DNA from: Streptomyces sp. DH24
GTDB lineage: Bacteria; Actinomycetota; Actinomycetes; Streptomycetales; Streptomycetaceae
Length of the DNA stretch: 64,000 bases
NCBI RefSeq assembly: GCF_029813775.1
Contig: NZ_JARVKW010000002.1
Location: 124,001-188,000, forward strand
Direction of reading: 5' to 3'
Below are positions 7,640-15,496 of this stretch, piece by piece. A program made the translations under genes and the position numbers. The notes beneath the pieces are model-generated. The model was not told the DNA's origin, made no database searches, and was given only the letters and a program-made list of their open reading frames with translations. The number at the start of each line of letters is the position of its first letter. The stretch's first letter is position 1.

Positions 7640-8611
7640 ATGGGTACTGTCGCGCTGGCCGTCACCGACGGCATGCTGCACTTCGAACTGGCCGTGGCGT
7701 ACGAGGTGTTCGGCTCGGCCCCGGACGCCGTGACCGTGCCGTGGTACGACGTCGCCCTCTGTGGGACGGGCGCCGTGCGCGTCGGCCGGTTCCGGCTGGA
7801 GAGCGACCGCGGGCTCGACGGGCTGCGGGACGCCGACACGGTGATCGTGCCCGCCTGGGCGGACGTCGACGTGGCCCCGCCCGCCGATCTGGTCGACGCG
7901 GTGCGCGTGGCCCACGAGGCGGGAGCACGGGTGGCCTCGCTGTGCACGGGCGCGTTCGTGCTGGCCGCCGCCGGGCTGCTGGACGGGCTGCGCGCGACCA
8001 CGCACTGGGCGCACACCGACGTCCTGGCCGCCCGCCATCCCGAGGTGGAGGTCGACCCGGACGTGCTCTACGTGGACAACGGCAGCGTGCTCACCTCCGC
8101 CGGCAAGGCGGCGGCGCTGGACCTGTGCCTGCATCTGGTCCGCCGCGACCACGGCTCGTCGGTCGCCAACGCCGTCGCCCGCCGTCTGGTCGTGCCGCCG
8201 CACCGGGCCGGGGGCCAGGCGCAGTTCGTCGCGTCCCCGGTGCCGGCCCGGGACGACCACCCGCTCGCGGAGCTGCTGCCCTGGGTGATGGAACGCCTCG
8301 ACCAGCCGCTGACCGTGGAGGACCTGGCCCGTCGGGCACGGATGAGCTCGCGCAACCTGGGCCGTCACTTCAGGGCGGCGACCGGCACGACCCCGCTGCG
8401 GTGGCTGCTCGACCAACGGATCCGCCGGGCGCAGGAGTTGCTGGAGAACACCGACAGCAGTGTCGACGCCATCGCGAGGGCCACCGGCATGGGAACCGCC
8501 ACGACGCTGCGCCGCCACTTCAACCGCACGGTCGGCGTTCCCCCGGACGCCTACCGCCGGACCTTCCGCACACGGCCCCGGAGCGGCACGGAGGACGCCG
8601 TCCTCCGGTGA
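7640..8611 (+). CDS. GlxA-family (DJ-1/PfpI plus AraC HTH) transcriptional regulator
   Basis: The protein has 323 residues. Residues 1 to about 170 form a DJ-1/PfpI-like ligand-sensing domain (SLCTGAFVLAAAGLLDGL contains the nucleophile-elbow cysteine; TTHWAHTDVL follows). Residues about 215-315 form the AraC double helix-turn-helix (LARRARMSSRNLGRHFRAATG and AIARATGMGTATTLRRHF). This architecture is typical of GlxA-like activators. The ATG at 7640 begins directly at the sensor domain. It is divergent from the saccharopine-dehydrogenase-like gene and probably controls it. Nothing links it to the polyketide cluster. Confidence 0.88.
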   Translation: MGTVALAVTDGMLHFELAVAYEVFGSAPDAVTVPWYDVALCGTGAVRVGRFRLESDRGLDGLRDADTVIVPAWADVDVAPPADLVDAVRVAHEAGARVASLCTGAFVLAAAGLLDGLRATTHWAHTDVLAARHPEVEVDPDVLYVDNGSVLTSAGKAAALDLCLHLVRRDHGSSVANAVARRLVVPPHRAGGQAQFVASPVPARDDHPLAELLPWVMERLDQPLTVEDLARRARMSSRNLGRHFRAATGTTPLRWLLDQRIRRAQELLENTDSSVDAIARATGMGTATTLRRHFNRTVGVPPDAYRRTFRTRPRSGTEDAVLR

Positions 8612-8769
8612 GCGGGGCCCAAGGTCACTGGGTCACTGCCCTGCACGGCGCCCGGATCGTCCTCGCGTCCCCGGCGACGGCCTGATCTCGTTCTGTCCCG
8701 CCCCGCCGGGAGCGTCGGCTCGCGGCACACGGCCAACCGACACCTTCAGAAACGGACCCTGCTTCCGCC

Positions 8770-9384
8770 ATGCGTGCGCACCCCGACTGGATCACGCGCG
8801 CCGAGACCGGCGCCGACCTTTCCGCCATCCGTGAGATCGACCTCGCGGCCTTCGACACCCCGCTGGAGGCCGACCTCGTCGAGGCCCTGCGCGCCGACGA
8901 GGCGTGGATCGACGGCCTGTCCGTCGTCACCACCGGTCAGGACGGCAGGCCCGTCGGCCACGCGCTGCTGACGCGCTGCCACATCGGCACCGTTCCTGCC
9001 CTGTGCCTGGGGCCCGTCGCCGTCCTGCCCGAGCACCAGAACACCGGCGCCGGTTCCGCGGCCGTCCGTGCCGCGCTGCGGGCCGCCGCGGAGCTCGGCG
9101 AGCGCTTCGTCACCGTGCTCGGGCATCCGTCGTACTATCCGCGGTTCGGCTTCACCCGGGCCTCCGCCCACGGCATCGGCGTGACCGTCGACGTCCCGGA
9201 CGAGGCCCTCATGGCGCTCGCCCTCGACGACGGCCACCCCCTGCCGAGCGGCACGCTCCGCTACGCCACGCCGTTCGGCATCCAGGTCGTGACCGCAACG
9301 TGGCGCCGTCGCCCGGAGGGCGGCCTCGCGGCGTGGGCGGGTGCGGCCCGGTCGGGGCGCGTTGCGTTGCCGACCGGCGGATGA
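8770..9384 (+). CDS. GNAT N-acetyltransferase (YhbS-like)
   Basis: This 204-residue protein shows the GNAT core: LCLGPVAVLPEHQNTGAGSAAV (from about residue 78) has the Q-x-x-G-x-G acetyl-CoA pyrophosphate loop as QNTGAG, followed by LGHPSYYPRFGF, a hallmark of the YhbS/Eis-like subgroup that acetylates small amines or proteins. The last 20 residues are low-complexity. The substrate is unknown. The gene is free-standing, 158 bases after the regulator gene and 176 before the P450 gene. Confidence 0.85.
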   Translation: MRAHPDWITRAETGADLSAIREIDLAAFDTPLEADLVEALRADEAWIDGLSVVTTGQDGRPVGHALLTRCHIGTVPALCLGPVAVLPEHQNTGAGSAAVRAALRAAAELGERFVTVLGHPSYYPRFGFTRASAHGIGVTVDVPDEALMALALDDGHPLPSGTLRYATPFGIQVVTATWRRRPEGGLAAWAGAARSGRVALPTGG

Positions 9385-9560
9385 TTTTCGGCCCAAACTC
9401 CCGGCCACCCGCATTCATGGTCACCGGGCTGTTACGACGCGTGAGCGCCAGGGGTATGGTCCCGGTCGCCGAACTCACCCGGCGTCCGGGGCGCTTCCAC
9501 CGCGCCCCGGCGGCCCCGGCCGTCGGCTCGCCCCGCCCGCCGCACGACAGGAGCACGGTC

Positions 9561-10787
9561 ATGACCCAGCAGCAGCCTCCGCTCGTCCTCGACCCCACCG
9601 GCGCCGACCACCACGCCGAGGACCGCGCCCTGCGCGAGCGCGGCCCGGCCACCCGGGTCGACATACTCGGCGTCGAAGCCTGGTCGGTCAGCGACCCCGT
9701 GTTACTCAAGCGGCTGCTCATCAGCCCGCACGTCTCCAAGGACGCCCGCGCCCACTGGCCCGCCTTCGCGGAGGCGGTCGGCACCTGGCCGCTCGCGCTG
9801 TGGGTGGCCGTGGAGAACATGTTCACCGCGTACGGTCCCCACCACCGCAAGCTGCGCCGGCTGGTGGCGCCGGCCTTCAGCTCCCGCCGGATCGCCGCCA
9901 TGAAACCGGCCGTCGAGGACATGGTGACCGCGCTCGTCGACCGCCTCGCGGGCCTGCCCGCGCACGAGCCGGTCGATCTGCGCCAGGAACTGGCCTACCC
10001 GCTGCCCATCGGGGTGATCAGTCACCTCATGGGTCTGCCGGAGGACCAGCGGGACGACTTCCGCGACCTCGTGGACCGCGTCTTCGACACCACGCTCGGC
10101 CCGGAGGAGGCCCAGGCCAACACCGTCGGCCTGTACGAGCTCCTGGAACAGCTCATCGCCGCCAAGACCAGCGCTCCCGGCGACGACATGACGTCCCTGC
10201 TCATCGCCGCGCGGGACGACGAGAGCGACGGCTCCCGCCTCACGCCCCAGGAACTGCGCGACACGCTTCTGCTGATGATCAGCGCCGGCTACGAGACCAC
10301 GGTCAACGTCATCGACCAGGCCGTGTTCACACTGCTGACCCGCCCGGACCAACGGGAACTGGTCCGCAGCGGGGCCGTCACCTGGGAGGACGTCGTCGAG
10401 GAGACGCTGCGTCACGAACCCGCCGTCAAACACCTGCCGTTGCGGTACGCCGTCACCGACATCCCGCTCCCCGACGGGCGGACCATCGCCCGGGGCGAGG
10501 CCATCCTCGCCTCCTACTCCGCCGCCAACCGGCACCCCGACTGGCACGGGGACGCCGACACGTTCGACGCGGCACGCACCGTCAAGGAACATCTGGCCTT
10601 CGGCCACGGCGTCCACTTCTGCCTCGGCGCGCCCCTCGCCCGCCTCGAAGTCGCCCTCGCCCTGCACAGTCTCTTCGACCGCTTCCCCGGCGTCCACCTC
10701 GCGGAACCGGCCGACCAACTCCGGCCCGTGGCGTCCCTGATCAGCAACGGGCACCAGCGGCTCCCGGTGTACCTGCACGCCCGCTGA
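9561..10787 (+). CDS. Cytochrome P450 with a TTA codon
   Basis: A 408-residue bacterial class I P450 (CYP107-like). The I-helix oxygen-activation motif is AGYETT (residues 242-247), the K-helix ExxR is EETLRHE, and the haem loop is FGHGVHFCLG with ligand Cys354. It would hydroxylate or epoxidise a hydrophobic substrate using an external ferredoxin and reductase, neither of which is encoded here. Codon 48 (9702-9704) is TTA, so translation should depend on bldA-encoded tRNA, common in Streptomyces secondary metabolism. It lies 4 kb from the PKS operon on the opposite strand and is a plausible tailoring enzyme, though membership in the cluster is inference. Confidence 0.92.
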   Translation: MTQQQPPLVLDPTGADHHAEDRALRERGPATRVDILGVEAWSVSDPVLLKRLLISPHVSKDARAHWPAFAEAVGTWPLALWVAVENMFTAYGPHHRKLRRLVAPAFSSRRIAAMKPAVEDMVTALVDRLAGLPAHEPVDLRQELAYPLPIGVISHLMGLPEDQRDDFRDLVDRVFDTTLGPEEAQANTVGLYELLEQLIAAKTSAPGDDMTSLLIAARDDESDGSRLTPQELRDTLLLMISAGYETTVNVIDQAVFTLLTRPDQRELVRSGAVTWEDVVEETLRHEPAVKHLPLRYAVTDIPLPDGRTIARGEAILASYSAANRHPDWHGDADTFDAARTVKEHLAFGHGVHFCLGAPLARLEVALALHSLFDRFPGVHLAEPADQLRPVASLISNGHQRLPVYLHAR

Positions 10788-10912
10788 GCACCGGGTACGC
10801 GGAACTGGGGTCGATGCTGGGGCAGGTACCAGGGCGGTCGTCCCGGCCGGTGCGCCAGGCTCGTCGTCCGTGACGACCTCGCACCCGTTGCCGGGCTTCC
10901 CAGGAGCACCTC

Positions 10913-11614
10913 GTGAGTGACGCCTCCCGCGGCGAGAGCGCACTCCTGCGGCTGTGCAGCCACCTCGCGGCCCACCGTCAGCGCCACCTGGTCTACCTGG
11001 GCGGCTGTCTGCTGTTCTCCAGTGGGGCGGCCGCCTTCATCCACGCCGACCTGGGGACCGATCCCCTCGACGTCTTCGCCCTCGGCGTCCTCGAACACGC
11101 CCCGTTGACCATCGGCATCGTCCAGGCGGCGGTGGCCCTGGTGTGCCTCGTCGTCTGGGCGGCCTGGAACCGGCGGCGGCCCCCGCTGTCGCCGTTCGTC
11201 ACCTTCTTCCTGTGCGGCAGCCTGATCGACGTGCTGCGGGCCGTCGAAGCCGCCGGCCAACTGCCGCTCCCGCCCGGCGCAGTCATGATCGTGGGCGTCC
11301 TGCTGTGCACGTACGGGTCCGCGCTGATCATCATGAGCGGGGTCGGGATCCGCGCCATGGACCTGGTGGCCATCTCCATGACGCACCGCTGGCGCTGGCC
11401 GTTCTGGGCCGCCAAGGGAAGCCTCGAACTCGTCCTGCTGGGCTGCGGACACGTCCTCGGCGGGCCGGTGGGGCTCGGCACGATCTGCTTCCTGGTGTTC
11501 GTCGACACCCTGATCCAGCCCTGCATGCGGCTCACCACCCGCACGTTCTCCCTGCGCAACCACGGGCTGGAGCAACCGTCCCCGGTTCCCGCCCACCGGA
11601 CCGATCCCGTCTGA
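10913..11614 (+). CDS. YczE/YitT-like integral membrane protein
   Basis: The 233-residue product has about five hydrophobic segments. The pattern LVYLGGCLLFSSGAAAFIHADLGTDPLDVF resembles the YczE (Bacillus) membrane family, which is often found beside non-ribosomal or polyketide genes and is of unknown mechanism. The GTG start at 10913 has an aggag ribosome site 7 bases upstream. Only 17 bases separate its stop from the KAS III-like gene, so the two and the following thioesterase probably form one operon. It could take part in membrane delivery or export of the product, but that is inference. Confidence 0.7.
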   Translation: MSDASRGESALLRLCSHLAAHRQRHLVYLGGCLLFSSGAAAFIHADLGTDPLDVFALGVLEHAPLTIGIVQAAVALVCLVVWAAWNRRRPPLSPFVTFFLCGSLIDVLRAVEAAGQLPLPPGAVMIVGVLLCTYGSALIIMSGVGIRAMDLVAISMTHRWRWPFWAAKGSLELVLLGCGHVLGGPVGLGTICFLVFVDTLIQPCMRLTTRTFSLRNHGLEQPSPVPAHRTDPV

Positions 11615-11631
11615 GCGAGAGGCCTTCGACC

Positions 11632-12687
11632 ATGCTTCTGTCCGACCTGTACATCGCGGGTCTGGGCGCCCGCATCCCCGGGCGCGTCACCACCGAGGAG
11701 GCCGTGGCCGCCGGGTGGTACGACGCGGCGGAGGCGGAGGCCCTCGGCTGGGAGTCGGTGGCCGTCGCGGGCGACGTGCCCGCCCCGGACCTGGCGATCG
11801 AGGCCGCGCACCAGGCCCTTGAGGTGTCCGGGCACGAACCCGCCGACATCGACATCCTGATGCACGTGTCGTGCAACCACCAGGGCCCCGACCTGTGGTC
11901 GCCGCAGCACTACGTCCTGCGGAACACCGTCGGCGGCACCATCCCGGCTCTGGAGGTCCGCCAGGGCTGCAACGGCTTCCTCGCCGCGATGGAACTCGCC
12001 GGCGCCTATCTGGCGGCGGCGCCGGACCGTACGGCCGCCCTGATCACGTCGGCCGACAACTGGGGCGATCCGCTGGTCGACCGGTGGCGGGCCACCCCCG
12101 GCGGCCTGTTCGGGGACGCGGCGACGGCCTGCGTGCTGTCCCGGCGGACCGGCTTCGCACGGCTGGTCAACGTCCGCGCGGTGTCACTGCCGGAACTGGA
12201 GGAACTGAACCGGGGCGGCGAACCGCTCTTCCCGCCGGGGTGCACGGCGGGCGTCAAGGTGGACCTGCGGGACCGCGCCGCCACCTACAAGGGCGGTCAG
12301 GACCTCGTGAACGCGGGGCAGTTGATGGGCGAGACGCAGCGCGCCCTGATCAAGGAGACCCTCGACGAGGCGGGGCTCGCCCCGGACGACATCACCCGCG
12401 TCGCCCACCAGTTCGTCGGCGACCTGAACGTGCTCCACCGCCTGCTGGAACCCTTCGGGGAGGACGCCGGCGTGGCCAAGGGCGTGTGGGACTTCGGGCG
12501 TTCGGTCGGGCACACGGGCGCCAACGACCAGACCAGCGGCCTGCACCACCTCGTGTCGACCGGTCAGCTGCGGCGCGGCGACCGCGTGATGCTGCTGGGC
12601 GCCGGGGCCGGGATCTCCTTCTCGTGCGCGGTCGTGGAGATGCTCGACGTCCCCGCGTGGGCGGCCGTGCCGGACCGGGCCGCATGA
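11632..12687 (+). CDS. KAS III-like (3-oxoacyl-ACP synthase III family) enzyme with His in place of the catalytic Asn
   Basis: A 351-residue thiolase-fold protein. The nucleophile is Cys113 in EVRQGCNGF and the first histidine is His259 in VAHQFVGDLN. The third residue of the normal Cys-His-Asn triad, in a GNTSA-type loop, is replaced: the sequence reads GHTGAND with His294. Cys-His-His is the state of other secondary-metabolite KAS III relatives that transfer acyl groups to O or N instead of making a C-C bond, so a role as acyltransferase or atypical condensing enzyme is possible. It overlaps the downstream thioesterase gene by ATGA (12684-12687), so the two are translationally coupled and probably act together. 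Confidence 0.82.
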   Translation: MLLSDLYIAGLGARIPGRVTTEEAVAAGWYDAAEAEALGWESVAVAGDVPAPDLAIEAAHQALEVSGHEPADIDILMHVSCNHQGPDLWSPQHYVLRNTVGGTIPALEVRQGCNGFLAAMELAGAYLAAAPDRTAALITSADNWGDPLVDRWRATPGGLFGDAATACVLSRRTGFARLVNVRAVSLPELEELNRGGEPLFPPGCTAGVKVDLRDRAATYKGGQDLVNAGQLMGETQRALIKETLDEAGLAPDDITRVAHQFVGDLNVLHRLLEPFGEDAGVAKGVWDFGRSVGHTGANDQTSGLHHLVSTGQLRRGDRVMLLGAGAGISFSCAVVEMLDVPAWAAVPDRAA

Positions 12688-13466
12688 CGGTCGAGGCACC
12701 GGGCCGGCCCGGGGACCTGTGGGCGCTGCGCATGCGGGAGGCGACGGCGCCCGCTCCGCTGCTGCGGCTGATCTGCGTCCCCTACGCGGGTGGCGGCGCC
12801 GCCGTCTACCACGGCTGGGCGGACCGCCTGCCGGGGGTGATCGAACCGTGGGCGGTGCGCATGCCCGGCCGCGACGCCCGCCTGCACGAACCGCTGCGCA
12901 CCGATCTGGTGGCGACGGCGGGCGAACTGGCCGACGCCCTCGCGCCCCTGCTGACGCGGCCCTACGCCCTGTTCGGGCACAGCCTGGGCGCGTTCCTGGC
13001 GTTCGAGACCGCGCGGGCGCTGCGCGAGCGGGGCCTGCCGGAGCCGGTCCTGCTCGCCGTGTCGGCCCGCAATCCCCCGCAGCAGCGCACGTATGCGGGC
13101 GGCGTCCACCGGCTGCCGGACGACGAGTACCTCGACGTGCTGGACCGCCGGTACGGGGCCATTCCGCCGCTGCTGCGGACCGACGCCCAGATGCGCGCGC
13201 TGTACCTGCCGATCCTGCGCGCGGACACGACCATGCTGGAGACGTACCGCTATCTGCCGGGGCGGCCCCTCGGCTGCCCCGTCGTCGCCTACGGCGGCGC
13301 CGAGGACCCCGAGACCACCCCGGCGACGCTGGCCGCCTGGGCGGAGGTGACGAACGCCGGGTGCGCCACGGCCGTGCTGCCCGGCGGCCACTTCTTCCTG
13401 GGGCCGTCGCGGGAGGAACTGCTCGGGCACCTGACGGACGAACTGCTGCGGGCGCTCGTGCCCTGA
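12684..13466 (+). CDS. Type II thioesterase (GrsT/RifR-like)
   Basis: The 260-residue alpha/beta hydrolase has the GHSLGAF nucleophile elbow with Ser100, an N-terminal RLICVPYAGGGAAVYHGW oxyanion region, and a terminal GGHFFL catalytic His. These are the marks of stand-alone type II thioesterases that clear stalled or wrongly loaded acyl groups from carrier proteins. It starts inside the stop of the KAS III-like gene. It ends 20 bases from the convergent methyltransferase gene that closes the PKS operon, so it is likely the housekeeping editor for this trans-AT PKS, or the partner of the KAS III-like enzyme. Confidence 0.9.
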   Translation: MTVEAPGRPGDLWALRMREATAPAPLLRLICVPYAGGGAAVYHGWADRLPGVIEPWAVRMPGRDARLHEPLRTDLVATAGELADALAPLLTRPYALFGHSLGAFLAFETARALRERGLPEPVLLAVSARNPPQQRTYAGGVHRLPDDEYLDVLDRRYGAIPPLLRTDAQMRALYLPILRADTTMLETYRYLPGRPLGCPVVAYGGAEDPETTPATLAAWAEVTNAGCATAVLPGGHFFLGPSREELLGHLTDELLRALVP

Positions 13467-13486
13467 GCCGTCCCCCGGGGTGCGGG

Positions 13487-14299
13487 TCAGCGCCGGCGTG
13501 CGGTGATGAGGACGTAGCCGAGGCCGGGTGTGTAGAAGGTGTCGGTCTCCGGGTCGAGCAGGGTGCGCACCACCTCCTCGCCGGCGAGGTCCACCCATTC
13601 CGCGCGGTGTTCGAGCAGCATCGACCGCAGTCTGCGGCGTACCGGTTCGGGGACGCGGATGTGCGGCGTGACGTCGGTGACGTCCAGGACGTCGAAGCCC
13701 CCGCCGGCGAGGAGCGGTTCGTACGCGTCGAGCGGCAAGGCGGTGACCAGGGGGTGGATCGCGGACCAGTCCTCGCCGGGCTCGTGGAACATGTCGGCGA
13801 TGACGAGCCGGGCGCCCGGCCGCAGGACGCGCCCCGCCTCGCGCAGCGCCCGCGGTTTGTCGGGCATGTGGATCAGCGACTCGAAGAACCAGCCCGCGTC
13901 GAACGAGTCGTCGGGGTAGGGCAGGTACTGGGCGTCGGCCAGCTCGAAGTGGACCCGGTCGGCGAGCCGGATCTCGCGGGCCCTGGTGCTGGCGTGCTCG
14001 ATCTGGCAGCGGCTGACGGACACGCCGACGACCTCCACCGCGTGTCCGCCGGCCAGATGGAAGGCCGGCCGGCCGATCCCGCACCCGATGTCCAGCACGC
14101 GCTGGCCGGTCAGCGGCGCGAGTCGCTCGACCATGAGTGCCGTCAGACGCTCGGTCGCGGCCTGGAAGGTGGAGTGGTCCGACGCGTCCGCCCAGTAGCC
14201 GAGGTGCAGATTGCTGTCGCAGACCCGGGAGTGCAACTCGCTGAACGAGTCGTAGAGTTCGGCCACGGCCTCGGTGTTGGACCGGTGCGTTGAAATCAT
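13487..14299 (-). CDS. SAM-dependent methyltransferase (polyketide O-methyltransferase type)
   Basis: This 270-residue class I methyltransferase has SAM motif I RVLDIGCGIGRPAFHLA (residues 67-83), followed by VVGVSVSRCQIEHA and FELADAQYLPYPDDSFD. The N-terminal HLGYW pattern groups it with sterol/sugar/polyketide methyltransferases such as the rifamycin O-methyltransferase. It is the last gene of the minus-strand PKS operon, 76 bases after the monooxygenase gene. It probably methylates a hydroxyl of the released polyketide; O-methylation is inferred from family resemblance. Confidence 0.85.
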   Translation of the reverse strand: MISTHRSNTEAVAELYDSFSELHSRVCDSNLHLGYWADASDHSTFQAATERLTALMVERLAPLTGQRVLDIGCGIGRPAFHLAGGHAVEVVGVSVSRCQIEHASTRAREIRLADRVHFELADAQYLPYPDDSFDAGWFFESLIHMPDKPRALREAGRVLRPGARLVIADMFHEPGEDWSAIHPLVTALPLDAYEPLLAGGGFDVLDVTDVTPHIRVPEPVRRRLRSMLLEHRAEWVDLAGEEVVRTLLDPETDTFYTPGLGYVLITARRR

Positions 14300-14375
14300 C
14301 CCGTACCTCTTGCCTCACGTGTTGTGGTGCGGTGCCGGATGACGGTTGGCGCCGCGGCGGCACCGCACGGCGCGG

Positions 14376-15488
14376 TCAGGTGGTGTAGTACCAGCTCATC
14401 GGTTCGGCGTCGGCCCGTGCCGGGGCGGACGGGCCGGCCGGCTGCGGCTCGGGCCGGGTGGTGGCGCAGCGGCGGCGCAGCGCGTCGAGGGCGGGCAGGG
14501 CCCGGGTCACGGTGTCGAAGGGCAGGCCGAAGTCGATGAGGCAGGCGACCTCGTCCACCCCGACCGCGCGCAGCCTGTCCACGGTGGCGGCGCACTTGTC
14601 CTCGGTGCCGAGCAGGGACCGGCGGCTGTAGTAGTCCTCGGCCATCAGCTCGGCGAGCCGGTCCTGTTCGGCGGCGTCGGCGCCGCGGGACTGGCCGCTG
14701 ACCGCGTCGTCGTTGCGCTTCTGGGTCATGAACGAGGCGAGGTACCGCTTGACGGGCTCGCGCACCAGGTCCCACACCCGCTGTTCGTCGTCGCCGACGT
14801 AGGTGTGCATGCCCACGGTGACGGTGCCTGCCGCCGGGTCGTGGCCGGCGCGTTCCCGGGCCGCGCGGTACCGGCTCACGTCCTCCTCCAGCTTCTCCCA
14901 ACTGGTCAGCAGGGACAGGACGTTCAGGCCGCGTTCACCGGCGTCGACCCAGGTCTGCGGGTTGGAGGTGTGCACCAGCCACATCGGCAGTTCCGGCCGG
15001 CAGGGCCGCGGATAGGTGCGCACGTCCAGGGCCCGGCCGTCGGGGCCGGGGAAGGTGCGGGTCTCCCCGCGCCACAGCGCGGCCACCGTCTCCACGTGGT
15101 CCAGGGTGTACTGCCTGCGCTCGGCGTAGTGGTCGGGGTAGAAGACGAAGTCGCCCTGGTGCCAGCCCGTGGCGAGGCACACGCCCACCCGGCCCCGGGA
15201 GAGCTGGTCCACGAGGGACCACTCCTCCACGACGCGGACGGGGTGGTGGTGCGGCAGGACCACGCTGCCGGCCCGCAGGTGCAGGTTCTCGGTGGCCACG
15301 GCGAGCGCGGCGGACAGCACGGCCGGGTTGGGGAAGCTGCCGCCGAACTCCTGGAAGTGGCGTTCCGGCGTCCAGATGGCGGTGAAGCCGTGCCGGTCGA
15401 TGAAGCGCGCCACGTCCAGGATGAAGCGGTAGCGGGTGCCGAAGTCGTTGCGGTCGTTCGCGGAGAAGAAGTAGACGCTGAAGTCCAT
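14376..15488 (-). CDS. FMN-dependent luciferase-like monooxygenase, MupA/Atu3671 type
   Basis: The 370-residue protein is a complete bacterial-luciferase-fold (LLM) flavoenzyme: an N-terminal DFSVYFFSANDR strand, WTPERHFQEFGG, RAGSVVLPHHHPVRVVEEW, and a C-terminal helix-rich region. The WTPERHFxxFGG element is characteristic of the LLMs associated with trans-AT PKSs (MupA group). These may oxygenate a carrier-bound intermediate, in some systems with Baeyer-Villiger-type insertion, using FMNH2 and O2. Here it is free-standing, not embedded in a module. It starts 8 bases after the stop of the terminal PKS gene with a GAGGAG site, so it is co-translated. The last 35 residues are a Pro/Ala-rich tail. 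Confidence 0.88.
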   Translation of the reverse strand: MDFSVYFFSANDRNDFGTRYRFILDVARFIDRHGFTAIWTPERHFQEFGGSFPNPAVLSAALAVATENLHLRAGSVVLPHHHPVRVVEEWSLVDQLSRGRVGVCLATGWHQGDFVFYPDHYAERRQYTLDHVETVAALWRGETRTFPGPDGRALDVRTYPRPCRPELPMWLVHTSNPQTWVDAGERGLNVLSLLTSWEKLEEDVSRYRAARERAGHDPAAGTVTVGMHTYVGDDEQRVWDLVREPVKRYLASFMTQKRNDDAVSGQSRGADAAEQDRLAELMAEDYYSRRSLLGTEDKCAATVDRLRAVGVDEVACLIDFGLPFDTVTRALPALDALRRRCATTRPEPQPAGPSAPARADAEPMSWYYTT

Positions 15489-15496
15489 CAGGCTCC

